Below are positions 33,609 through 42,800 of a stretch of 46,412 nt of DNA, one piece after another. The notes beneath the pieces are model-generated. The model made no database searches and was not told the DNA's origin. It saw nothing but the letters and a program-made list of their open reading frames with translations. The position numbers and the translations under genes are program-made. The stretch is from positions 1-46,412 of the forward strand of contig DAIDHB010000142.1 of the NCBI GenBank assembly GCA_027452145.1. The letters run 5' to 3'. Position 1 is the first letter of the stretch. Each line of letters begins with the position of its first letter. The stretch comes from Planctomycetales bacterium (lineage in GTDB: Bacteria; Planctomycetota; Planctomycetia; Isosphaerales; Isosphaeraceae).

Positions 33609-36600
33609 TCAACGGCCGTCGTTCTCCAGCTCCGCCAGGAGGTTCTGCAATTCGGAGAGGTCGACCGGCTTGACGAGGTGGCCGTCGCACCCGGCGGTCC
33701 TGGATTGCATCCGGTCCCCCTCCTGGCCCCATCCGGTCAGGGCGATGATCGTGGCGGCCTGCCCCCAGGGCCGCTCGCGGATGCGGCGGGTCGCGTCGAA
33801 CCCGTTGAGGCGAGGCATCCCGACATCCATCAGGATGACCTGTGGACGGAAGGCCTCGGCGGCCTCGACGGCCTCGAGCCCGTCGTGGGCGGTGCGCACG
33901 TCGCTCCCCTGGAGCCTGAGCACCATGGCCATCGAGAGGGCCGCGTCGTGGTTGTCGTCGACGACGAGGATCCGCCGTCTCGCCCCGGGCGTGGGCGGCT
34001 CGTCGGGCTCCGCGTCGGCCGCGGCGTCCGAGGTCGCGGCGAGGGTCGGGAGGCGGACGGTGAACGTGCTGCCCTTGCCTTCGCCGCCGCTCTCGGCCGT
34101 CACGGTGCCGCCGTGCATCTCGACCAGGCCCTTGACGAGGGCCAGGCCGATTCCGAGCCCGCCGGTGGCGCGCTCGATGGACCGGTCCACCTGCGAGAAC
34201 ATGTCGAAGATGGCCGGGAGCGACGCCGCCGGGATGCCGATCCCGTCGTCGCGGACCGAGACGACGACGTTCTCCCCTCGGGTCTCGGCGGCGAGCCGGA
34301 TGTGCCCGCCGCGGGGGGTGTACTTGGCGCTGTTGGTGAGCAGATTCCCGAACACCTGGGCCAGCCGGGTGAGGTCGGCGTCGAGATGGATCGGGTCCGG
34401 CGGCAGCGCCACGGTGAGCTCGTGCCCGGCGTCCTCGATCATCGGGCGGGCGACCTCGACCGCGCCGCTGATGACGTCGGCGAGCACCACCCGGGCCCGG
34501 CGGAGCTCCATCTTGTTGCGGCTGATGCGGGAGATGTCGAGCAGGTCGTCGATGAGCCGCACCATGTGGCCGAGCTGGCGTTCCATCATCTGCCGGGCGG
34601 AGGTGCGGGCGTCGGCGTCCCGGTCGGCGAGGCGCAGGACCTGGAGGCCGTTGCGGATCGGCGCCAGCGGGTTCCGCAGCTCGTGGGCGAGGAGTGCCAG
34701 GAACTCGTCCTTGCGCCGGTCGGCCTGGCGCAGGGCGTCCTCCATCGCCTTGCGTTCGGTGACGTCGCGGGCCGTGCCGGCGACCGCCTCGACCTCGCCG
34801 CCGGCCCCGATCACCGGGGTGAAGATGTAATCGTAGATGCGGCGCCCCTTCGTCCCGGTGAACGGCACCTCGCCCCGGATCGGGCGCCTGGAAGCCGCGA
34901 CCTGGTCGATCTCGCGGTCGTGCAGGGCGGCGTGCCGGGGCTCGTAGCCGAGCTCCAGGCAGGTCTGGCCGATGGCCTGGTCCCAGGTGCGGCCCCACAT
35001 CTCGAGGAGCGCCTCGTTGGCATAGGTGAAGCGGTGGTCGAGGTCGAACACATAGACCAGGTCGGGGGTGTTCGACAGCGCCGTCTCGTAGAGTCGCCGC
35101 CGGCGTTCGGACTCGGCGGTGACGCGGGCGAGGTCCGCCTCGGCCCGCTTGCGTTCGGTGAGGTCGATCCCATGGGCGAGGATGCCGGAGACCGCGCCCG
35201 AGGCGTCGCGCATGGGCTGGTAGACGAAGTCGAGGATCCGCTCCTCCAGCCGGCCGTCCCGCTGCCGGAGGGCGATCCGGACATCTCTTCCGACGTACGG
35301 CTCCCCGCCGAGGTAAACCCGGTCCAGGACCTCGAAGAACCCCTGGGCCTCGACTTCCGGGAAGACCTCGCGGACCGTCCTGCCGACCAGCGGCCGGCCG
35401 CCGACGAGCCGGACGTACTGCTCGTTCGCCCGCTCGAAGACGTGGTCGGGCCCCCGCAGGACGGCCAGGAACCAGGGCGCCAGGCGGAACACCTCCTCGA
35501 GGCGGCCGCGCTCGGCCTCGATCTCGGCGAGCAATCGCCGCTGTCCCTCGGCGGCCCGCGCCCGCTCGATCGCGATCGCCGCCGTGCGGAGGACCAGGTC
35601 GACGAGCCTGAGGTCCGTCAGGTCCGGCTGCCGGGGGGCGCGGTGGTACATCGCGAAGGTGCCGAGCACGGAGCCGTCGCCCGCGAGGATCGGCTGCGAC
35701 CAGCACGACCTGAGCCCGTGCTTCAGGGCCAGGTCGCGGTATTTCTCCCACAGCGGGTCGGCGGCGATGTCGGAGACGAAGACGGCCTCCCGGCGGAAGG
35801 CGGCCGTGCCGCACGAGCCCTCGGCCGGGCCGATCGGGAGGCCGTCCACCGCGTGGTTGTAGGCGTCCGGCAGGCTCGGGGCCGCGCCGTGCCGGAGCCG
35901 GCCGCCGTCGTCGGCGAGGAGGACCGAGGCGAGGATGCCGTCGCCGGCCTGCTCCTCGACCAGCCGGCAGAGCGCCGTGAGGACGTCGGGGAGGGCGGCA
36001 TCCCGGGCGATGAGCTCGAGCACCTCCTTCTGCCCGCGCAGCAGCGATTCCTCGCGCCGCTTCCCGGTCACGTCCCGGGCGACGGCGAGGTGCGCGAACC
36101 CGCCGGAGGGGTCGGCGAGCGGGACGGCGGTCGTCTCCATGCGGCGCCGGGTGCCCTGGAGCCCGATGAGGTCGTACTCCAGCGTACCGGCCTCACCCCG
36201 GCAGACCCGTTCGTGGAACGCGCGGAACGCCTGTCGATCCTCGGGGGCGATGAGGCGATACACGCCGTCACCGACGGCCTCGGCCTCGCTCGCCTCGACC
36301 ATCGCGAGCCCGGCCGGGTTGATCTGGAGGAGGGTGCCGTCCGGGCCGACGACCTTCACGCACTCGGGGGTCGCCTGCACGATCGCGCGGAAGCGCGCCT
36401 CGCTCTCGCGCAGCGCGGCCTCGGCCCGCTTCCGTTCGGTGATGTCCCGGGCGATCTTCGAGGCCCCGATGATGTGTCCCTCGGCGTCGCGGATCGGCGA
36501 GATCGTCAGCGAGATGTCGAGGCGTCGGCCGTCCCTGGCGACGCGGACCGTCTCGAAGTGCTCGACCCGCTCGCCGCGGCGGAGCCGCTCGAGGATCGCC

Positions 36601-37277
36601 CGCTCCTCGTCGATGCGCTCGGGCGGGATGATGAGGGTGATGGACCGGCCCACGACCTCCTCGGCCGTGTGGCCGAAGAGCCGCTCGGCCCCGGCGTTCC
36701 AGGACCGGATGATGCCGTCGAGCGTCTTGCTGACGATCGCGTCGTCGGACGAGTCGACGATGGCGGCGAGGCGGGCCGAGGCCTCCTCGGCGCGCCGGCG
36801 CTCGGTCACGTCGCGGAAGACCAGGACCGCGCCGACGGGGCGCCCGGACTCGTCGCGCATGGGGGCGGCGCTGTCGTCGATCGGCAGCTCCGTCCCGTCG
36901 CGGGCGATGAGGACGGTATGATTCGCCAGCCCCACGATCGCCCCCTCGCGCAGGGCGCGCAGGGCCGGATTCTCGACCGGCTGGCGGGTCCGCTCGTTGA
37001 CGATGGGGAAGATGTCCTGGAGGCGGCGGCCGATCGCCTCGGCCTGCGGCCAGCCGGTCAGGCCCTCGGCGACGCCGTTGAGGAACGTCACGCGGCCGTC
37101 GGCGTCGGTGCTGATCACGGCGTCGCCGATGCTGGCCAGCGTGATCCGGAGCCACTCCGACTGCTTCCTCAGGGACTCCTCGTCGCGCGCCTGCGCGGGC
37201 GCGGGGAGGATCGCCCTCGTGTTGTGCAGGGCGGCCGCTCGAAGCCCCTCGTCTCGGTCGTCGTTGTGAGATGCCAT
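33609..37277 (-). CDS. Soluble hybrid sensor histidine kinase with five PAS domains, GAF and receiver
   Basis: About 1222 residues from ATG 37277. In order: three PAS domains (about 40-410), a GAF domain (about 430-580), two more PAS domains (about 600-850), HisKA with the phospho-acceptor H865 (LALLAHELRNPLAP), HATPase with N-box NLLTNSAKYTPRGG and G1 DDGIGIP, and a C-terminal receiver with D1151 (VILMDVGMP) and K in HLVKPVD. No membrane segment, so it senses an internal signal such as redox state, a ligand or light through its PAS/GAF set. The final receiver would accept phosphate intramolecularly; no DNA-binding partner gene is adjacent. The frame is open to 37409, but the ATG at 37277 overlaps the stop of the preceding small ORF (TGATG) and has GGAG eight bases before it. 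Confidence 0.9.
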   Translation of the reverse strand: MASHNDDRDEGLRAAALHNTRAILPAPAQARDEESLRKQSEWLRITLASIGDAVISTDADGRVTFLNGVAEGLTGWPQAEAIGRRLQDIFPIVNERTRQPVENPALRALREGAIVGLANHTVLIARDGTELPIDDSAAPMRDESGRPVGAVLVFRDVTERRRAEEASARLAAIVDSSDDAIVSKTLDGIIRSWNAGAERLFGHTAEEVVGRSITLIIPPERIDEERAILERLRRGERVEHFETVRVARDGRRLDISLTISPIRDAEGHIIGASKIARDITERKRAEAALRESEARFRAIVQATPECVKVVGPDGTLLQINPAGLAMVEASEAEAVGDGVYRLIAPEDRQAFRAFHERVCRGEAGTLEYDLIGLQGTRRRMETTAVPLADPSGGFAHLAVARDVTGKRREESLLRGQKEVLELIARDAALPDVLTALCRLVEEQAGDGILASVLLADDGGRLRHGAAPSLPDAYNHAVDGLPIGPAEGSCGTAAFRREAVFVSDIAADPLWEKYRDLALKHGLRSCWSQPILAGDGSVLGTFAMYHRAPRQPDLTDLRLVDLVLRTAAIAIERARAAEGQRRLLAEIEAERGRLEEVFRLAPWFLAVLRGPDHVFERANEQYVRLVGGRPLVGRTVREVFPEVEAQGFFEVLDRVYLGGEPYVGRDVRIALRQRDGRLEERILDFVYQPMRDASGAVSGILAHGIDLTERKRAEADLARVTAESERRRRLYETALSNTPDLVYVFDLDHRFTYANEALLEMWGRTWDQAIGQTCLELGYEPRHAALHDREIDQVAASRRPIRGEVPFTGTKGRRIYDYIFTPVIGAGGEVEAVAGTARDVTERKAMEDALRQADRRKDEFLALLAHELRNPLAPIRNGLQVLRLADRDADARTSARQMMERQLGHMVRLIDDLLDISRISRNKMELRRARVVLADVISGAVEVARPMIEDAGHELTVALPPDPIHLDADLTRLAQVFGNLLTNSAKYTPRGGHIRLAAETRGENVVVSVRDDGIGIPAASLPAIFDMFSQVDRSIERATGGLGIGLALVKGLVEMHGGTVTAESGGEGKGSTFTVRLPTLAATSDAAADAEPDEPPTPGARRRILVVDDNHDAALSMAMVLRLQGSDVRTAHDGLEAVEAAEAFRPQVILMDVGMPRLNGFDATRRIRERPWGQAATIIALTGWGQEGDRMQSRTAGCDGHLVKPVDLSELQNLLAELENDGR

Positions 37278-37627
37278 CACGCTGCTCCGGGCGCTTTCGA
37301 GGCGAGGGGGTGCTGGACGCTCGCGCGCGGATCGTCGCGAGGGCCGGGTCGCGGGCCATCGTCGGGATGCCGCGGGACCGCCAGGACCCGCGATCGCCGC
37401 ACTTGCCATGCCGAGCCGAGCCCATCCGACGGCAGGTACCGGGTTTCCTCGAGGACCCGGTACCGGGCCTCATCGGCCGTCTCGACCGGCGGATCGATCG
37501 GGCTGATCACGCCGGCGAGGGCCCACCGCCCCGGGTATGGGTGCCGGCGGATGAGCCCCGGGGCCCGGACCCGGTCGGTTTCGCCCGCCGGGGCGATGGA
37601 GAATCGCCCGTCCACGCCCCGGAACAC
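37277..37627 (-). CDS. Possible small protein coupled to the hybrid kinase
   Basis: A 116-codon frame that begins at a GTG (37627) and ends with a TGA sharing its A with the kinase ATG (TGATG). Residues about 15-85 have protein-like composition (GLIRRHPYPGRWALAGVIS, then ETADEARYRVLEETRYLP), unlike the Arg/Pro-rich noise of spurious frames here, although the last 30 residues are poor. I recognise no family. The exact one-base overlap with the kinase start supports coupled translation. The ribosome binding site is unclear and the start could lie further in. It might instead be non-coding leader DNA. Confidence 0.4.
   Translation of the reverse strand: MFRGVDGRFSIAPAGETDRVRAPGLIRRHPYPGRWALAGVISPIDPPVETADEARYRVLEETRYLPSDGLGSAWQVRRSRVLAVPRHPDDGPRPGPRDDPRASVQHPLASKAPGAA
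37435..37464. other. GGTACCGGGT/ACCCGGTACC inverted repeat
   Basis: Perfect 10-bp arms separated by ten bases. It lies about 160 bases upstream of the kinase start, inside the possible small ORF. It could be an operator-like dyad or chance; no regulator is assigned. Confidence 0.35.
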
Positions 37628-37797
37628 GCCAGGCAGACGATAACGATCCTCCGCCCAGGGCGGGGAACCCTCGATTCTACCATCCCGTCGGTCGTCGCGT
37701 CAGTCATCCGCCCGGCCCATATCCAAAGGACACAACACATAAAGCTAATTGGATTGTAAGATGGTTTTTGGATTTCCGGGCGGACGGCGGAGAAGAG

Positions 37798-37822
37798 ACG
37801 ACGGACGACGGACGACGGACGC
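37798..37822 (+). repeat. Short ACGGACG-type microsatellite
   Basis: Three to four units of seven bases just downstream of the minus-strand GNAT gene's stop. No function suggested. Confidence 0.6.
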
Positions 37823-37837
37823 CCGCGAGTGCCCGGC

Positions 37838-38821
37838 TCAGGCCGGCCCGCGCAAGACGGCGAGGTGGACGGAGCGTCGGTCGCGGGGGGTGAAACCGGT
37901 CTGGCGATAGAGCCGCACGGCGGGCGTGTTGCGGAGGTCGACCGCCAGCTCGAGGACCGGGGCGCCGGCCCTGCCGGCGAGGGCCAGGGCGTGGCGGATG
38001 ACGGCGCGGCCCAGGCCGCGGCCGCGGGCGGCCGGAGTGAGGCCCAGGTAGATGACCTCCCACGCCTCGCGTCCGGGGGCCTCGTTCAGTAGCAGCACGG
38101 CCCCGGAGTCGGGCTCGCCGGGGAGGATCCCCAGTTGCCAGCGCGCGGGGACGAACAACCCGGCGGCCTGGTGCCCGGTCAGGATGTCCTCGAGCGAGCG
38201 CGTGCCCTCCAGCTCGGGCATGTCCAGGCTCCCCTCGTATGTCGCCTGGAGCGCCGCGCGGAACTCGTCGGCGATCGCGGGGGTGTACGGGCGCCAGGTG
38301 AAGTCCGGGGCTGCCGTTGCCGGTGCCTCACGTCGGTCGTGGCCTCGTTCCGACTCGGACCAGGGCAGGGGGGCGGCCGTCTTGCGCTCGAGGTACAGGA
38401 GCTCGGTGATGTGGGGCATGCCGCCGCGCGCCAGGTCGCGCGCGGCCTGCGGGCCGGCCGACTCGTCGAGTGCGGCCTGGGCCAGGCGGTAGCCGCGGTC
38501 GGACAGGCTCTCGAGTGCCGCCTTGACCAGGGCGGCGGCCAGGGGCGCCCGGCGCCACGACGGGCGGACCTCGGGCGGCCAGACGGCGGCGACCTTGCCG
38601 GCCAGCGCCTGCGTCATCATCGCGCCGACGATCCGCCCCGACCGGATCCGCACCACCCAGAGCCCCGAGAGGTCCAGGTCGCCGGCCTGGGCGTCCGCCA
38701 GCACCTCGGCGATCAGGTGCCCCCGCAGCGAGGCCGGCATCCGTCGGTAGAGGACCTCCAGCGCCGCCGGACGAAGCTCCGCCGGGCACGGCATCACCCG
38801 GGCGCCGAGTATCCCCCCCAT
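37838..38821 (-). CDS. GNAT family N-acetyltransferase
   Basis: 327 residues. The C-terminal domain (about 175-325) has the acetyl-CoA binding signature: strand VIYLGLTP then AARGRGLGRAVI (R/Q-x-x-G-x-G/A), and the closing AVDLRNTPAVRLYRQTGF. The N-terminal half (about 10-150, LRPAALEVLYRRMPASLRGH) has segments such as GLWVVRIRSGRIVGAMMTQ and RGYRLAQAALDE resembling a second, degenerate acetyltransferase domain, an arrangement seen in mycothiol-synthase-like GNATs. Substrate unknown. ATG at 38821; nothing suggests an operon partner. Confidence 0.85.
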   Translation of the reverse strand: MGGILGARVMPCPAELRPAALEVLYRRMPASLRGHLIAEVLADAQAGDLDLSGLWVVRIRSGRIVGAMMTQALAGKVAAVWPPEVRPSWRRAPLAAALVKAALESLSDRGYRLAQAALDESAGPQAARDLARGGMPHITELLYLERKTAAPLPWSESERGHDRREAPATAAPDFTWRPYTPAIADEFRAALQATYEGSLDMPELEGTRSLEDILTGHQAAGLFVPARWQLGILPGEPDSGAVLLLNEAPGREAWEVIYLGLTPAARGRGLGRAVIRHALALAGRAGAPVLELAVDLRNTPAVRLYRQTGFTPRDRRSVHLAVLRGPA

Positions 38822-39764
38822 CGCCGACGACCTCGCACCCTGCCGACGTCACGTCGATTCGATCGGACCGCGTCGGGCCGATCGGTCGCCAGGCCCACGA
38901 CCCGGACCGGATCGGACCGGCCGGGACCGGCCGGGACTGGCATGTCCCACGAGGCCCCGCCGATCGCCGCTCCCCGGCATGCCCGCCCGCGGCGGGCGGC
39001 CCCGGGTTGACTGCCGGCGGACCCGGCCCGTTGAGCGAGGATATCCGACCGGCCGGGGACCCTGATAGGGGGACCTTCCCGGCATCGGCCGGTCGGCGAG
39101 CGGTCCGGAGAGGTCGCGATCGGGCCGCCGGACCGCCCCGGGCGGCCTTGCGGGTCCCGCCCGCCGATCCCGCGCCACCCGGTCGGGTCCCGTCGGATCG
39201 GGCCGCGATCCAAAAAAAATCGGGTCGGAGTGAGGGGTTTCCGCCGGTCGGCCGGGTAACCCCTGGGATGTTGCGCATCGGGATGACCTGCACCGGTTGT
39301 TGTCGGGCGTCGGCGCGGCCTGGTACGGATGACCGGAGGAGGAATCGGGCGAACCGGCTGCGTCCGCCGCCGGGTCATCCCCGCGGCGAACCAACGACGT
39401 GAGTCGCCGGGTTCTGGCTGAGAGCCTGTGTCTGGAATCGATCCCGGAGGACGGATCGAGGGGGAGCGAATTGGTGCAAGCGACGACGCGGCATGGCCTT
39501 ATGTGGCTTCGCTCTCGACCCGCCCGCACGTTTCCCACGATCCCTTCACATCAGCCGAGGGGAAAGCCTCCGGCGACGAACGCCGCCGGCTCGCCGGGGC
39601 TGGCCGGGCGGTTGCAGGCGCGCCGGCGTCGACTCTTCTCAATGCTACGCAAATGGATTACACTGCTTGATTTGACAATCGAGATGCGGGCCGCGGCGGC
39701 CGCTCGCCGTCGATGCCGGGGCCGGCCGGTGGGGATACCGGCGGGCCGCGCGACCCGGACCGAC
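38822..39764. other. Intergenic region of about 940 bases without recognisable gene
   Basis: GC-rich, between divergent genes. It holds low-complexity GGGACCGGCC repeats (about 38912-38940), a poly-A octamer (39212-39219), one R3 copy (39385-39412) and a related CCGGCGAC...GCCGCCGG segment at about 39570. No coding frame I can support. Confidence 0.45.
39385..39412. repeat. R3 palindromic repeat, decayed left stem
   Basis: GGCGAACCAACGACGTGAG then TCGCCGGGT: two bases of the left stem differ from the CCGGCGAC consensus. No inverted partner nearby. Confidence 0.65.
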
Positions 39765-39799
39765 GACCTGACCTGACCTGACCTCACTTGACCTGACCT
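39765..39799 (+). repeat. GACCT pentanucleotide microsatellite upstream of the kinase gene
   Basis: Seven 5-base units: four GACCT, one CACTT, two GACCT. It ends 44 bases before the Ser/Thr kinase ATG, within the likely leader or promoter. The unit length is not a multiple of three, but the array is outside the coding region, so only promoter or leader spacing would change. Confidence 0.8.
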
Positions 39800-39843
39800 G
39801 GCCCAATCTGACCGACCCGTTGCGAACCGATGACGAGGCACTC

Positions 39844-42800
39844 ATGGACACCGAACGAAATCTGCTGTTTGGGGTCGTCGCTTTCCAGAACGGTGCGGTG
39901 GATGCGGACGCCCTGGCGGAGACCTGCGCCTCGATGGCCGCGGAGCCGACGACGGGCCTGGGGGACATGCTGGTCCGGCGCGGGCTGATGACGGACGAGC
40001 AGAAGGCCGACCTCGAGGCGACGGTCGCCCACGAGCTGGCCTCGCACGGCGGCGACCCGCACGCCACGCTCGCCGCGACGCTCGACGGCCGCTCGCGGGA
40101 GGCCATGAGCGGGCTGGCCGGCGCCTCGGGCCTGTTCGACCCCGCCGGCGTGCCGGCGCCGGCCGGGCCGGCCGGGCAGGGCGGGCACGTCGTGCTCGAG
40201 AGCCTCTCGCCCGGCGACGCGGATTCGCGCGAGCGCTACACGCTGACCCACCTGCACGCCAAGGGGGGCATGGGGCGCGTCTGGCTGGCCCGCGACGGCT
40301 CGCTCGGCCGGCAGATCGCGCTGAAGGAGCTGCGGCCCGACCAGACGGACAACACGATCGTCTGCTCGCGGTTCCTCTACGAGGCCAAGATCACGGCGCA
40401 GCTCGAGCATCCCGGCATCGTCCCGGTTTACGAGCTGAGCGAGGGGGACGTGCCGTATTACACGATGCGGTTCGTGCGCGGCCGCACGCTGAGCGAGGCG
40501 ATCCGCGCGTATCACAAGCGACGGGCCGCCGGCGAGGCCGACCCGGTCGAGCTGCACGACCTCTTGACCGCGTTCGTCGACGTTTGCAACGCCGTGGCCT
40601 ACGCCCACTCGCGGGGGATCATCCACCGCGATCTCAAGGGGCAGAACGTGGTCCTGGGGGATTTCGGCGAGCACATCGTGCTCGACTGGGGGCTGGCCAA
40701 GCGCGTCGGCCCCGACCCGGCGCGGCCGCCGGCGCCGCAGCCGGCGGCGCCCACCGAGGCGATGGCATCGGATCGCCTGGTCCCCGAGGCGGCGACCGCC
40801 GTCACGTGCGCGGCTCCCGCCCTGGACGATCACCTGACGCCCCCCGACGACCTCGACGACGCCACCTCGCCCGGGACGTTCGCGCCCGGCGAGGCCGGAT
40901 CCGGGTACGGCAGCAACGGCAGCGCCGGCGCCGGCGCCGGCGCCGGGGGCCATAATGGCCAGGCCGGCTCCTCGGCCGGCCGCGAGGTCCCCGAGTCGGG
41001 CGCCGGGCCCGAGGGGACGATGCAGGGGCAGTTGCTCGGCACCCCCGCCTACATGGCCCCCGAGCAGGCGAGGGCCCGCCACGACCTGGTCGACCAGCGC
41101 ACGGATATCTACGGCCTGGGCGCGATCCTCTACGAGATCCTGGTCGGCCGCCCGCCGTTCGTGGCGCCCAAGACCTCGGAGATCATCCGCAAGGTCTGCA
41201 ACGAGGCTCCGACGCCGCCGCGGCAGGTCGTGCCGACCGTGGCGCCCGGGATCGAGGCCGTCTGCCTCAAGGCGATCCGCAAGGAGAAGGCCGACCGCTA
41301 CCAGTCGGCCGCCGAGCTGGGCCAGGAGGTCCGCCGCCACCTGGCCGACGAGCCCGTGCTGGCGTATGCCGAGCCGTGGACCCAGAAGGCCATGCGCTGG
41401 GCCAGGCGGCACCGGACCAGGGTCGCCGCGGGCGTCGCCACGCTGGCGGTCGCCACGGTGGCCCTGGCGTGCAGCACCTGGGTCATCTCGGGCGAGCGCC
41501 GGGAGGCCGAGACCCAGGGCGAGCAGGCCCGCCAGGCCGTGAACCTTCTGGCCAGGGGCGCCGACATCGCCTTCGACGACCAGCTCGACCCGATGCAGAA
41601 GGAGATCCTGGAGAACGCCCTGGCCTACTACGCGAAGTTCACCGGCCGCGCCTCGGGCAAGCCGGAGGTCCGGCTCGAGCACGGCCAGGCGTGGCGGCAG
41701 ATGGGGGACTTCCAGCGCAAGCTCGGCCGGCTGGCCGAGTCGGAGGCCGCCTACGAGAAGGCGATCGGCCTGCTCGAGCCCCTGGCGGCCGGCGGCGGCG
41801 ACGGCGGGATCGCCGTCGAGGCGAGGCGGTCGCTGGCCCGCACCCGCACCCTGCTGGGCGACCTGCTGGTGCACCGGGGGGCCGACCGGGGCCGGGCCGA
41901 TGTCCTCTACCGCCAGGCCCTCGAGGCGCAGCTCGCCCTGGCCGGCGACGCGAAGAAGAAGGGCAACGATAAGGCCGCGGCCGCGGCCGCGGCCGCGACG
42001 ATCGACGACGTCGTCCGCCTGGGGCAGACGTTCAAGAGCCAGGGCGAGTTGCAGCGGCTCGACGGCAAGTTCGCCGACGCCCGGGCCACCTTCGGCAAGG
42101 CGATTGCCGAGCTGGAGCGGGCCCTGGCCGCCGACGCCAGGCACCCCGAGGCCCGCAACGAGCTGGCCGCGTCTCATGAGGTGCGGGGCGTGGTCGGCCG
42201 CGAGCTCAACGAGCCGAAGGCGGCCGAGCAGGACTACCGCCGCGCGATCGAGCTGCTGGAGAAGCTCGTCGCCGAGTTCCCCACCGTCTCGCGGCATCGC
42301 GAGGTACTGGCCAAGGCGTGCAACAACCTGGGCTGGCTCCTCCAGGAAGCCGGCCGGCCGGCCGAGGCCGAGGCCTTCCTCCGCCGCGAGGTCGCGCTGG
42401 CCCGGCGCCTGACCGAGGACTATCCCGACCGGACCGAGTGCCGCCGCGAGCTGGCCCGCGGCCTGTACATCCTCGGCGACGTCCTGCTCCTGGAGGGCCA
42501 GATCGCCGAGGCCGAGCCGCTCGTCCGCGAGGCTGTCGCCGTGAACTCGGCGATCCACGCGAAATCGCCCGAGGACGTGCCGGTCCGGCTCCAACTGGCC
42601 GTCGCCCGCCACGACCTGGGCCAGGTCCTGATGCGCCAGGGCAAGCCCGAGGCCGCGCTCGAGTCGCTCGAGGCGGCGAGCAAGGAGCACGCGGCGCTCG
42701 CCCGCGAGTTCCCCGACCGGCCCAAATATCGGCTCCACGTGGCCGACACCCAGGACAGCATCGCGCTGGCGCTCTCGGCCCTCGGCCGTCCCGGCGTGGA

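Noticed and set aside
37435..37464. Firm call of an operator for the hybrid kinase
   Set aside because: A single 10-bp dyad, with no regulator or second copy; kept only as a low-confidence feature.
33567..37643. Long open frame on the plus strand opposite the hybrid kinase
   Set aside because: Same antisense effect; the minus strand carries PAS, HisKA, HATPase and receiver motifs in order.
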